Shown: positions 52,166-60,659 of the stretch, piece by piece
How the letters are laid out: every line of letters begins with the position of its first letter
Numbering within the stretch: position 1 is the first letter of the stretch
Program-made: the position numbers and the translations under genes
NCBI GenBank assembly: GCA_934254985.1
Contig: CAKQMS010000009.1
Location: 18,381 to 82,380, forward strand
Length of the DNA stretch: 64,000 bases
Direction: 5' to 3'
From: an uncultured Prevotella sp.
GTDB lineage: Bacteria > Bacteroidota > Bacteroidia > Bacteroidales > Bacteroidaceae
Notes under the pieces: generated by a model
Database searches by the model: none
The model's input: only the letters and a program-made list of their open reading frames with translations
Told to the model about the DNA's origin: nothing

Positions 52166-54058
52166 TTATTCCAAATATGTATATCCGTAGAGGCCAGAGC
52201 GGTAGGTACCAAGGAATTCTTTGCCTTCTTCAAGGCTAATCTTTCCTTCCTTCACACTCTTTGTCACCCATGTCTCAAGCTGGCGAACCAACTTCTTAGG
52301 GTTGTACTGCACATAGTCGAGCACCTCTTCTACGGTTTCGCCATCTATTATCTGGTCGATATGGTACTTGCCATCCTTAACGGAAATATGTACGGCGTTG
52401 GTATCACCAAACAGGTTGTGCATATCGCCAAGAATCTCTTGGTATGCTCCCACGAGGAATATGCCGAGATAATACGACTCGTTCTTCTTCAAGCTGTGGA
52501 TAGGCAACACATGAGATGTATGACCCTCTGCCACAAAGTTTGCAATCTTGCCATCTGAGTCGCAAGTGATATCCTGCAATGTAGCGTTGCGAGTAGGGCG
52601 CTCGTTCAATCGCTGTATAGGCACGATAGGGAACAACTGGTCGATAGCCCAAGAGTCTGGTAGACTCTGGAATAGCGAGAAGTTGCAGAAATATTTATCT
52701 GCCAACAGCTTGTCGAGATTCTTCAGCTCCTCTGGCACATGCTTGATATTCTTTGCCAATACGTTTATCTCGTGAGCCACGCTCCAATACATACGCTCTA
52801 TCTCTGCTCTTGTCTTCAAGTCTACGATGCCATGGCTAAAGAGCTCGAGAGCCTCTTCGCGTATCTGCTCAGCATCGTGCCAATCTTCGAGCATAGAACG
52901 AGCGCTAAGGTTGTCCCATATGTCGTAGAGGTCTTTTACGAGCTTATGGTCATTAGGCTTAGCCTCAAACTCCTCTGGCATCTCTGGCAAGCTTGCAGTC
53001 TCCAATACGTCAATCACCAATACCGAGTGATGAGCTGTTAGCGAACGTCCACTCTCCGTGATGAGGTTTGGATGAGGAAGCTCATTCTTATCCGCAGCCT
53101 CTACGAAGGTGTATATACAGTCGTTGACATACTCCTGGATGCTATAGTTGACAGAGCTTTCGCTATTTGATGAGCGAGTGCCATCATAGTCAACGCCAAG
53201 ACCACCGCCACAGTCAACAAACTCCACCTTATATCCCATTTTATGAAGATTGATATAGAATTGTGAAGCCTCACGAAGAGCAGTCTGTATACGACGAATC
53301 TTTGTTATCTGCGAACCTATATGGAAATGGATTAACTTCAAGCAGTCGTGCCATCCCTTCTTCTCCATGATGTCGAGTGCCTGCAGCAGTTCAGCGCTGG
53401 TAAGACCAAACTTAGAAGCGTCGCCGCCACTCTCTTCCCATTTGCCAGAACCACTTGATGCAAGCTTTATTCTGATACCGAGGTTAGGCTTCACGTTGAG
53501 CTTCTTTGCTACTGAAGCAATAGTCTCAAGCTCGTTCAGCTTCTCAACCACGATGAAGATACGTTTGCCCATCTTCTGAGCCAACAGCGCCAACTCTATA
53601 TATGCCTGGTCTTTATAGCCATTACATATTATCAGCGAGTCGCTTTGGCATTGCACAGCCAATACTGCATGAAGCTCAGGTTTAGAACCAGCTTCAAGTC
53701 CGAGGTTAAACTTTCTGCCGTGCGAGATTATCTCCTCTACCACAGGCTGTATCTGGTTAACCTTGATAGGATAAATTATGAAGTTCTCACCCTTGTAGCC
53801 ATATTCCTTCTTTGCCAAGTCAAAACAGCTGGCAGTCTTTTCGATACGGTTGTCGAGGATGTCTGGAAAACGCAATAGCACAGGCGATGTGACATCGCGC
53901 AATGCCAGTTCGTCCATAACCTCGCGGAGGTCAATCTGTGTCTTGTCCTTACAAGGAGTGACATAAACATTTCCCTTGTCGTTGACTCCAAAATACGAAA
54001 CGCCCCAACCATTAATGTTGTAAAGCTCTCGCGAGTCTTCGATAGTCCATTTCTTCAT
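52166..54058 (-). CDS. speA: Biosynthetic arginine decarboxylase
   Basis: This 630-residue PLP enzyme is the usual length for SpeA and turns arginine into agmatine for polyamine synthesis. Recognisable pieces are YPIKVNQIQPVVEEI, with the PLP lysine (about residue 98), LGLEAGSKPELHAVLA, LGIRIKLASSGSGKWEESGGDASKFGL, LIHFHIGSQI, DCGGGLGVDYDGTRSS and LITESGRSLTAHHSVLV. It lies 7 nt downstream of aroK on the same strand. Arginine use here and arginine synthesis by the next gene suggest linked control. Confidence 0.97.
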   Translation of the reverse strand: MKKWTIEDSRELYNINGWGVSYFGVNDKGNVYVTPCKDKTQIDLREVMDELALRDVTSPVLLRFPDILDNRIEKTASCFDLAKKEYGYKGENFIIYPIKVNQIQPVVEEIISHGRKFNLGLEAGSKPELHAVLAVQCQSDSLIICNGYKDQAYIELALLAQKMGKRIFIVVEKLNELETIASVAKKLNVKPNLGIRIKLASSGSGKWEESGGDASKFGLTSAELLQALDIMEKKGWHDCLKLIHFHIGSQITKIRRIQTALREASQFYINLHKMGYKVEFVDCGGGLGVDYDGTRSSNSESSVNYSIQEYVNDCIYTFVEAADKNELPHPNLITESGRSLTAHHSVLVIDVLETASLPEMPEEFEAKPNDHKLVKDLYDIWDNLSARSMLEDWHDAEQIREEALELFSHGIVDLKTRAEIERMYWSVAHEINVLAKNIKHVPEELKNLDKLLADKYFCNFSLFQSLPDSWAIDQLFPIVPIQRLNERPTRNATLQDITCDSDGKIANFVAEGHTSHVLPIHSLKKNESYYLGIFLVGAYQEILGDMHNLFGDTNAVHISVKDGKYHIDQIIDGETVEEVLDYVQYNPKKLVRQLETWVTKSVKEGKISLEEGKEFLGTYRSGLYGYTYLE

Positions 54059-54065
54059 TCTTCTT

Positions 54066-54596
54066 TTATTCGATGTTTAGCAGTTCTTTTACTTTTTCTA
54101 CAGAAATCTTTATCTTCTCATAGTTGTCCATGAGGTCTACGTTGAGAGTGTATTTAGCCTTTTCATAGAACGGCTTGCGCTGTTCCAACTGGTCGTGGAT
54201 AAACTCGCGAACCTCGTCAGGAGTTTTGTTCTGGAGCAAAGGGCGTACGGTCTTTCCCATCTTCAGATGTCCGTATAGCACCTCAGGCGAAGCCTTTAGG
54301 TAGATGGTGTCGCCCTGCTGATTGATGTAATCGATATTGTCGAAGAAGCATGGAGTGCCTCCGCCACAACTAATGATAACATCCTCAAACTCTGCCACCT
54401 CATGAAGCATATTGCGCTCTATCTCGCGAAACCCCTCTTCGCCAACGCTGTCGAAGAGTTGCTTTACGGTTTTGTGCATTCTGCTCTCTATATACCAGTC
54501 GAGATCGTAGAAAGGCAATCCAAGCTCCTTGCTTAGTGCCTTGCCCACGGTAGTCTTTCCCGACCCCATATATCCTATGAAGATTATCCTCGTCAT
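54066..54596 (-). CDS. aroK: Shikimate kinase
   Basis: This 176-residue P-loop kinase phosphorylates shikimate in the chorismate pathway. Visible are the Walker A GYMGSGKTTVGKALSKEL (residues about 8-25), the substrate-binding DLDWYIE, FREIE and the glycine-rich ISCGGGTPCF. The lid region has TVRPLLQ. Its length is typical. It lies 12 nt downstream of topA and 7 nt upstream of speA, in one operon. Confidence 0.96.
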   Translation of the reverse strand: MTRIIFIGYMGSGKTTVGKALSKELGLPFYDLDWYIESRMHKTVKQLFDSVGEEGFREIERNMLHEVAEFEDVIISCGGGTPCFFDNIDYINQQGDTIYLKASPEVLYGHLKMGKTVRPLLQNKTPDEVREFIHDQLEQRKPFYEKAKYTLNVDLMDNYEKIKISVEKVKELLNIE

Positions 54597-54608
54597 GATA
54601 GTTTTCGT

Positions 54609-56930
54609 TTATTTCTTTCTTGCCTTTGGTTCTGGTGCAGCGTTTATCACCTCCATACATTGTTCGTAGGTAAGATCTGCTGCATTCTCGTGCATAGCCT
54701 TTGGCAAACGATAGTTCTTGCCATCGTAGGCGAGATAAGGACCATAGCGTCCGTTCAGCACTTCCAACTTGGTATCCTCGTTGAAAGCTTTGATATGGCG
54801 TTGCTGCTCCTGCTTGCGCTTGTCCATGATAATGGTTATAGCGCTTGTGAGAGATATTGTCATTGGGTCTTCGCCCTTTGGCAGCGAAGCATATTTCTTG
54901 TTGTGCAATACGTAAGGTCCAAATCTTCCAGCTCCGATAACTACAGGCGAACCTTCGAAGTCGCCCAATGTGCGTGGAAGCTTGAATAGTTCAAGAGCCT
55001 CTTCGAGTGTGATAGTCTCTATACTCTTATCTGCAGGCATTTGAGCAAACTGTGGCTTATCGTTATCCTCAGCCGAGCCAATCTGCACAGCTGGTCCGAA
55101 GCGGCATATCTTCACATATACAGGCTTGCCAGTCTTAGGGTCGTTGCCAAGCATACGTTCGCCAGCCTTATGCTCCGATCTTTCGTTCATCACCTTGTCT
55201 ACCACAGGCTCAAAGTCTTTGTCGAAGCTCTTCATCATCTGCAACCATTCCTCTTTGCCTTCGGCTATTTGGTCGAACTGCTCCTCCACACGTGCGGTGA
55301 AGTTGTAGTCCATAATCTCAGGGAAGTTCTTCATCAAGAAGTCGTTAACCACCATACCGATATCTGTAGGCAACAGCTTACCCTTGTCAGAGCCAGCCAT
55401 CTCGGTCTTGGTCTTCGATGTCTTAACGCCATTTTTCAAGGTGTCTATCACGTATGAGCGTTCCTCTCCATTCTTGTCACCCTTCTGCACATATTCGCGC
55501 TGCTGGATGGTTGAGATAGTAGGAGCGTAGGTAGAAGGACGGCCGATGCCCAATTCCTCAAGCTTGTGTACAAGGCTTGCTTCAGTATATCTGGTAGGAC
55601 CCTGGCTAAATCTTTCTGTAGATGTTATCTCCTCCTGCTGTAGTTCGTCGCCTTCGTTGATAACAGGAAGCAACGCTGACTCTTCTGCATTCTGGTTGTC
55701 GTCGTCGGTAGACTCTGTGTAAACTTTCAAGAAACCGTCGAATGTAACAACCTCGCCATTAGCAACAAACTTATACGAAGAGTTGTTCACATCGATAGTG
55801 ATGGTTGTCTTCTCCAACTGTGCATCAGCCATCTGCGATGCTATGGTGCGCTTCCATATCAAGTTGTAGAGCCTGCGCTCCTGTACTGTTCCCTCTATGG
55901 TCTGCTGATCCATAACAGTAGGGCGGATAGCCTCGTGAGCCTCCTGAGCACCCTTAGAACTTGTGTGGTAGTTGCGTCTCTTTGAGAAGTTGTCGCCATA
56001 AAGCTCCTTCACCAAAGCTTCGCTACCGTCGAGTGCCAACTGCGATAGGTTTACACTATCGGTACGCATGTACGTGATGCGTCCGTTCTCATATAGATGC
56101 TGAGCCACCATCATGGTCTGGCTAACAGTAAAGCCCAGTTTGCGGGCAGCCTCTTGCTGAAGTGTAGATGTTGTGAAAGGAGGAGCAGGCATACGCTTCA
56201 AAGGTTTCTTCTGTATAGAAGCCACGGTGAAGTGAGCATCCTTGCATTGATTCAAGAATTCCACAGCCTCTTCGTGAGTCTTAAAGCGAGTGTCGAGTTC
56301 TGCCTTTAGCTCGCTCTTTGTGCCATCGGCTCCAGTAACCTGGAATATGGCATTCACTCTGTAGTATGGCTCACTCTTGAAAGCCTGCATCTCGCGCTCA
56401 CGCTCCACGATGAGTCTTACTGCCACACTCTGCACACGTCCGGCAGAGAGTGATGGCTTAACCTTGCGCCACAATACTGGCGAGAGCTTAAAACCTACTA
56501 TACGGTCGAGCACACGGCGAGCTTGCTGTGCATTCACGAGGTTCATATCGAGAAGGCGTGGAGTCTCTATAGCCTTAAGAATAGCCGACTTGGTAATCTC
56601 GTGGAACACTATTCGCTTAGTCTTCTCCTCGTCCAATCCTAATACTTCGCAAAGGTGCCAGCTGATGGCTTCTCCTTCGCGGTCCTCATCGGATGCCAAC
56701 CAAATCTGCTTTGCCTTTTTTGCATTGCTCTTTAGTTCAGCAACGAGTTTCTTCTTCTCCTCAGGAATCTCATAGTGAGGCATCATAGTCTTTTCATCAA
56801 TGCTCAACTCACGTTTCTTGAGGTCACGAATATGTCCGTAGCTCGACATCACCTTGAAGTCGGAGCCTAAAAACTTCTCTATTGTCTTAGCCTTTGCGGG
56901 GCTCTCTACAATCACTAGATTTTCTTGCAT
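54609..56930 (-). CDS. topA: DNA topoisomerase I
   Basis: This is a 773-residue protein from the ATG at 56930 (MQENLVIVESPAKAKTIEKFLG). An ATG 30 nt upstream is in frame but adds no conserved residues. The TOPRIM domain (VIVESPAKAKTIEKFLG, ASDEDREGEAISWHLCE), the DNA gate and the active-site tyrosine in ITYMRTDSVNLSQ (about residue 285) are present. The C-terminal part has GRFGPYV and GRYGPYLAYDGKNY repeats in place of four-cysteine zinc ribbons, as usual in Bacteroidota. It relaxes negative supercoils. It is the first gene of the topA-aroK-speA-argB row. Confidence 0.97.
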   Translation of the reverse strand: MQENLVIVESPAKAKTIEKFLGSDFKVMSSYGHIRDLKKRELSIDEKTMMPHYEIPEEKKKLVAELKSNAKKAKQIWLASDEDREGEAISWHLCEVLGLDEEKTKRIVFHEITKSAILKAIETPRLLDMNLVNAQQARRVLDRIVGFKLSPVLWRKVKPSLSAGRVQSVAVRLIVEREREMQAFKSEPYYRVNAIFQVTGADGTKSELKAELDTRFKTHEEAVEFLNQCKDAHFTVASIQKKPLKRMPAPPFTTSTLQQEAARKLGFTVSQTMMVAQHLYENGRITYMRTDSVNLSQLALDGSEALVKELYGDNFSKRRNYHTSSKGAQEAHEAIRPTVMDQQTIEGTVQERRLYNLIWKRTIASQMADAQLEKTTITIDVNNSSYKFVANGEVVTFDGFLKVYTESTDDDNQNAEESALLPVINEGDELQQEEITSTERFSQGPTRYTEASLVHKLEELGIGRPSTYAPTISTIQQREYVQKGDKNGEERSYVIDTLKNGVKTSKTKTEMAGSDKGKLLPTDIGMVVNDFLMKNFPEIMDYNFTARVEEQFDQIAEGKEEWLQMMKSFDKDFEPVVDKVMNERSEHKAGERMLGNDPKTGKPVYVKICRFGPAVQIGSAEDNDKPQFAQMPADKSIETITLEEALELFKLPRTLGDFEGSPVVIGAGRFGPYVLHNKKYASLPKGEDPMTISLTSAITIIMDKRKQEQQRHIKAFNEDTKLEVLNGRYGPYLAYDGKNYRLPKAMHENAADLTYEQCMEVINAAPEPKARKK

Positions 56931-57066
56931 ACTACGAAATGTATAAATTATGGGGCACAAAAGTAATTAAAACTTTTGCTTATACCTTATTATATATCTA
57001 TATTTTTGTTTTTTTTAAGGATTTGTGATGCAAAGATGATACAAAAAACACAAAAACCTGTTTTTA

Positions 57067-57098
57067 TTTGGCAGTCTTGATAATAATCGCTATCTTTA
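57067..57098 (+). promoter_or_regulatory. Promoter for the large repeat protein gene
   Basis: TTTG at 57067-57070, a 20-nt spacer and TATCTTTA at 57091-57098 match the Bacteroidota consensus with one deviation in the last base. It gives a long leader of about 180 nt before the ATG at 57285. Confidence 0.55.
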
Positions 57099-57161
57099 CG
57101 GCAGTTTTATGAATTAAAATATGTTATTTTGACACTCAAACAGCAGTTTTGTTTTATGTAG

Positions 57162-57211
57162 CTTCCGTTCTTACTCCTAAGACGAGAAGAATTGTAAACC
57201 GTCAACGGAAG
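57162..57211 (+). promoter_or_regulatory. Leader hairpin upstream of the 57285 gene
   Basis: CTTCCGTT (57162-57169) pairs with AACGGAAG (57204-57211), closing a 34-nt loop in the predicted 5' leader. A second small dyad (CCGT/ACGG) lies inside the right arm. It may affect expression of the downstream gene. No known riboswitch pattern is recognised. Confidence 0.4.
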
Positions 57212-57284
57212 TCTCTACTCGACAATTACCTTTATTATTGTGCCTATTGACGGAGACGCAATGACTAACAAATTTAATTGAGAC

Positions 57285-60200
57285 ATGAAGAAATTTACGT
57301 ATTCGTTTCTTAGCATTTTGATGCTATTGTTAGCTATGCCAGCTGGGTTGTTGGCTCGAACTACCGTGACTTTTGATTTTGCAGCTAATCCTTGGAATTT
57401 GCCTTTGAGTTCTAGTGCTTCTGGCGAAGTAGACAAGGGTGCCATTACATCTCCAATTTCGCAAGATGGAGTAACTCTGACAACTACTGATGGTAGTAAC
57501 AAAACCAAGATGTGGGTAACTAATAGTGCTATTGACTTCCGAGTTTATAAGAGTGGCGGTTCATTCACTTTTACCGCTCCTGAAGGTAAGGTTATAGAGA
57601 AAATTGAGTTTACTGGAACTGTAGCTGCTACAGCTGATGCAGGTACTTATGATGGTTCTTCTAAAACCTGGGCACAGCCAAAAGAACAGGTGAATGCCGT
57701 GAAGTTTACTGCAACTGCTACAAATAAGATTAAGAAGGCTGTCCTCACAATCGCAGATCCAGGCGAAGCTGAAGAAGTTGTAGTATTGCCAGAGATTGCA
57801 GACTTCGCTTCTCTCAAGACTTGTGAGATAGGTAAGGCTGTTAAGCTTACCGTTACCAATGGTAAGGTGGTTTATGCTGGAAGCAAAGACTTGATAGTTG
57901 AAGACGCTACAGGTGCTATCGACTTCTATAACTGGGGTGTTAAAGCTACTGCTGGTCAGGTAATCAATGGTGTTGTTGAGGCTAAGTATGATGAATTCTT
58001 AGGTATGCCACAGGCTGCAAAGACTGCTAATACCGACGTTGCAGCTCTTACCATTACTGATGGCGACGCTGTAGCTCCTGTAGCAATGGAATTTGCTGAC
58101 GCTATGAAGGCTACTTCTTATTTGAAGTATGTCACACTTGCTGACTTTGCTATCGAAGAGGCTGATGGTAATACATACCTCGTAAGTGGTGAAAACAAGA
58201 TTCAGCTTTTCAACAAGTTCAAAGTTGAATATACTCTTCCTGAAAATATCCAAAGCATTAGCGGTATCATCATTCCTTTTGTAGCAAAAGGTTCTACTGA
58301 TGTTGTCGTAGAGATTGCTCCTACATGCGCTGAGGATATCGTTGCTGCTACTGCTGTAAAGATTCTTGAGGTTAACAGCATTGCCGAATTGTGCAAGCTC
58401 ACTTCTGATAAGGAACGTGCAGAAATCAAGCTTAAACTTACTGATGCCCAGATTAAATATGCAGATGAAACTATGTCTTCTATGGTACTCATCGAAGATG
58501 CAACTGGCGCATTTAATGCTCAGTATTTCTTTGCAGAAGCTATGGGTATGGAAATGTTGACAGGCAACTTCAAGCAAGGATCTGTTCTCAATGGCGATCT
58601 CTATTGTTTGTATAGCTATCCTGGTAGTATTGAAGTATCAGAGGAAAATACTGCAAAATCACAAATCGCCGTTACAGAAGCTCCTGTTGTTGCTAAAGAA
58701 GCACAGCTTGCTGACGTTTGGAAGGCAGAGAACAATTATCGTCTCTATGAGTTCAAGGATGTTACAGTAAACAAGAACGAGGAAGATAAGTTCCAACTTG
58801 TTCAGGATGGTGTTAAGGTAAGTATTTCAGACATTACACATCAGCTCTCAGAAGAAATGATGGCTACTGTAGTAAGCGTTACAGGTTTCCTCCGTGTCGT
58901 TGGCGAAGATGCTGAGTTTATACTCCTTTCTTATAAGGCAAAAGAGGCTCCTGCTTACACAGAGGTTAACAGCATCGCTGAATTGCGTGCTATTAAGGTT
59001 GAGGAGGAATATGCAGAAGTTCCAGTTAAGATTAACCTTCACGATGCTAAGATTACTGTATTGCACAAGAATAGTGACTATGGCATGGAAATGATAGACT
59101 TCGCTATTTTGGAAGATGCTACAGGTGCAGTTTCTATAGGTGATCTTATGATGGAGGCAACTATGTCAGGTATGCTTGAAGGCAACTTTGAGACAGGTTC
59201 TGTGCTCAATGGTACTCTCTATGCTATATATAACTGGCCAAACTCTCTTTGGGCAGACGAGGATAATACTCCAAATTCAGAGCTTACAATCACTCCTTCA
59301 ACAGTAGCTCCTACCGAGGCTACTCTTGCTGAAGTTATTAAGCCAGAGAACGATTTGCGCGTATTTAAACTCCAAGATGTAACTATTAAGAAAGTAGGTA
59401 CAGAGGATGCTCCAGACTATGATTTCTGTCAGGGTGAACAGTCAATACAGCTTCGTGATGCTTTCGCATTATGGTTCTCTGATGGAAGCAATATGCCAGA
59501 AAAGCTTCAGAGTGTTACAGGTATTTTGTATGCAGAGTACGAATCATTAGATCAGGAAACTCCTAAGTATTTCTTTACTCCTTTATCTTATGAGGAAACT
59601 CCAGCAGTTCCAGAAATTCCTGTTGTTGAGAACATTGCTGCTCTCAGCAAGATTGAAGGTGGCGAAATGGAGAATCCAAGCGTTAAGCTCATGTTGAAGA
59701 ACGCTAAGATTACCTATGTTCAGAATACTGAAGGTGACGTTCCTCCAGAATACTCTGTAATGTATGCATTGCTTGAAGACGAGACTGGTGCTGTTGAAAT
59801 CTCTGATCTCGTAGCTAAGGCTAAACTAAACAATTGGTTCAATGGTGAACTTAAGGAAGGTGTTGCTCTCAATGGTTATGTTATTGTTGACTATAGCTCA
59901 TTCTTCCCAAGATTGGTAGTTAATGCTGAGACTGCAAAGTCTGAGATTACTGTTACTCCTACCACAATCGTTCCTACCGAGGCTAAGATTGCTGATATTC
60001 AGAAGGCAGAGAACCACTTACGTTTGTTTGAACTTAAGAATGTTGATTTCGCTGTTGAAGATGATACTCCTGTAATCAAGCAGGATGATGCATCTATTAT
60101 ACTTGCAGACCAGTTCGTTGTTCTTCCAAAGGATATGCCAGAGACTGCTAAGTTTGAGAGCGTTGTTGGTGTAGTATTCTTGGATCTTGAAACTTACGTA

Positions 60201-60380
60201 TTCTGCCCAATTTCTTATAAGTTTGCTACTCCTAATGGTATCTCAGCTCTTGAGGTTGCTGCTAAGAATGCTGCCGTTTACAACTTGAACGGAGCTAAGG
60301 TTCTTGGTGCAGGTGAGTCTGTTAAGGGCTTGGCTAAGGGTATCTACGTAGTAGGCGGCAAGAAGATCGTTGTTAAGTAA
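57285..60380 (+). CDS. Large secreted protein with four OB-like repeat pairs and sorting tail
   Basis: This 1031-residue protein has a signal peptide (residues about 1-24, ending GLLARTT). After a first beta domain (residues about 25-160), four related units begin near residues 167, 362, 560 and 780. Each opens with a VNSIAELxxL-like stretch. Each contains a LEDATGAxx motif, a GxxxxGSVLNGxLY motif and a region like AxVxKAENxxRLFELKDVTV. These look like DNA- or ligand-binding OB-type folds repeated in tandem. The last about 45 residues (VYNLNGAKVLGAG...KGIYVVGGKKIVVK) are a sorting tail of the type IX kind. It is probably a surface protein of unknown ligand. A promoter and a structured leader precede it. 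Confidence 0.8.
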   Translation: MKKFTYSFLSILMLLLAMPAGLLARTTVTFDFAANPWNLPLSSSASGEVDKGAITSPISQDGVTLTTTDGSNKTKMWVTNSAIDFRVYKSGGSFTFTAPEGKVIEKIEFTGTVAATADAGTYDGSSKTWAQPKEQVNAVKFTATATNKIKKAVLTIADPGEAEEVVVLPEIADFASLKTCEIGKAVKLTVTNGKVVYAGSKDLIVEDATGAIDFYNWGVKATAGQVINGVVEAKYDEFLGMPQAAKTANTDVAALTITDGDAVAPVAMEFADAMKATSYLKYVTLADFAIEEADGNTYLVSGENKIQLFNKFKVEYTLPENIQSISGIIIPFVAKGSTDVVVEIAPTCAEDIVAATAVKILEVNSIAELCKLTSDKERAEIKLKLTDAQIKYADETMSSMVLIEDATGAFNAQYFFAEAMGMEMLTGNFKQGSVLNGDLYCLYSYPGSIEVSEENTAKSQIAVTEAPVVAKEAQLADVWKAENNYRLYEFKDVTVNKNEEDKFQLVQDGVKVSISDITHQLSEEMMATVVSVTGFLRVVGEDAEFILLSYKAKEAPAYTEVNSIAELRAIKVEEEYAEVPVKINLHDAKITVLHKNSDYGMEMIDFAILEDATGAVSIGDLMMEATMSGMLEGNFETGSVLNGTLYAIYNWPNSLWADEDNTPNSELTITPSTVAPTEATLAEVIKPENDLRVFKLQDVTIKKVGTEDAPDYDFCQGEQSIQLRDAFALWFSDGSNMPEKLQSVTGILYAEYESLDQETPKYFFTPLSYEETPAVPEIPVVENIAALSKIEGGEMENPSVKLMLKNAKITYVQNTEGDVPPEYSVMYALLEDETGAVEISDLVAKAKLNNWFNGELKEGVALNGYVIVDYSSFFPRLVVNAETAKSEITVTPTTIVPTEAKIADIQKAENHLRLFELKNVDFAVEDDTPVIKQDDASIILADQFVVLPKDMPETAKFESVVGVVFLDLETYVFCPISYKFATPNGISALEVAAKNAAVYNLNGAKVLGAGESVKGLAKGIYVVGGKKIVVK

Positions 60381-60429
60381 ACAAACATCTACGATAAGGC
60401 ATTCAGCCTTATTAGATAAATAAATAAAA

Positions 60430-60467
60430 GAAACGGCATTCGCACATTGCGGATGCCGTTTCTTTTT
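60430..60467 (+). terminator. Rho-independent terminator after the 57285 gene
   Basis: Bases 60430-60444 pair with 60448-60462 at 14 of 15 positions (GAAACGGCAT...). TTTTTC follows. Confidence 0.85.
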
Positions 60468-60565
60468 CTGTGAGCTCTTTTATTTGCGCTCTTATATATA
60501 CTCTTTGTCGTATGCAAATATCTGCGTTGAACAACGCTCTCAGTACCGATTTGAGTAACGGTAAA

Positions 60566-60609
60566 CTGGTACTGGAGTTTCACCTTGCTGGTACTGGAGT
60601 TTCACCTTG
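60566..60609. repeat. Two perfect 22-bp tandem units downstream of the Omp28 paralogue
   Basis: Bases 60566-60587 and 60588-60609 are identical, each beginning CTGGTACTGGAG. Further CTGGTAC-like starts occur just beyond, at about 60632. They lie in the gap between the terminator of the preceding gene and the stop of the minus-strand Omp28 paralogue. At 43219-43226 a related AGCTGGTACTGG start appears beside the other copy of the sorting-tail sequence. Confidence 0.75.
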
Positions 60610-60659
60610 GTGGTATCGCAGTAACACTAAGCTGGTACAGACGATGCAATTAAGAGGCT

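Noticed and set aside
51710..52558. Plus-strand open frame of 282 codons across argB and speA
   Set aside because: It covers parts of two certain minus-strand genes and the hairpin between them; no protein family is recognised.
57099..57284. Riboswitch in the leader of the large repeat protein
   Set aside because: A stem is present, but no known aptamer pattern could be read and the gene is not metabolic.
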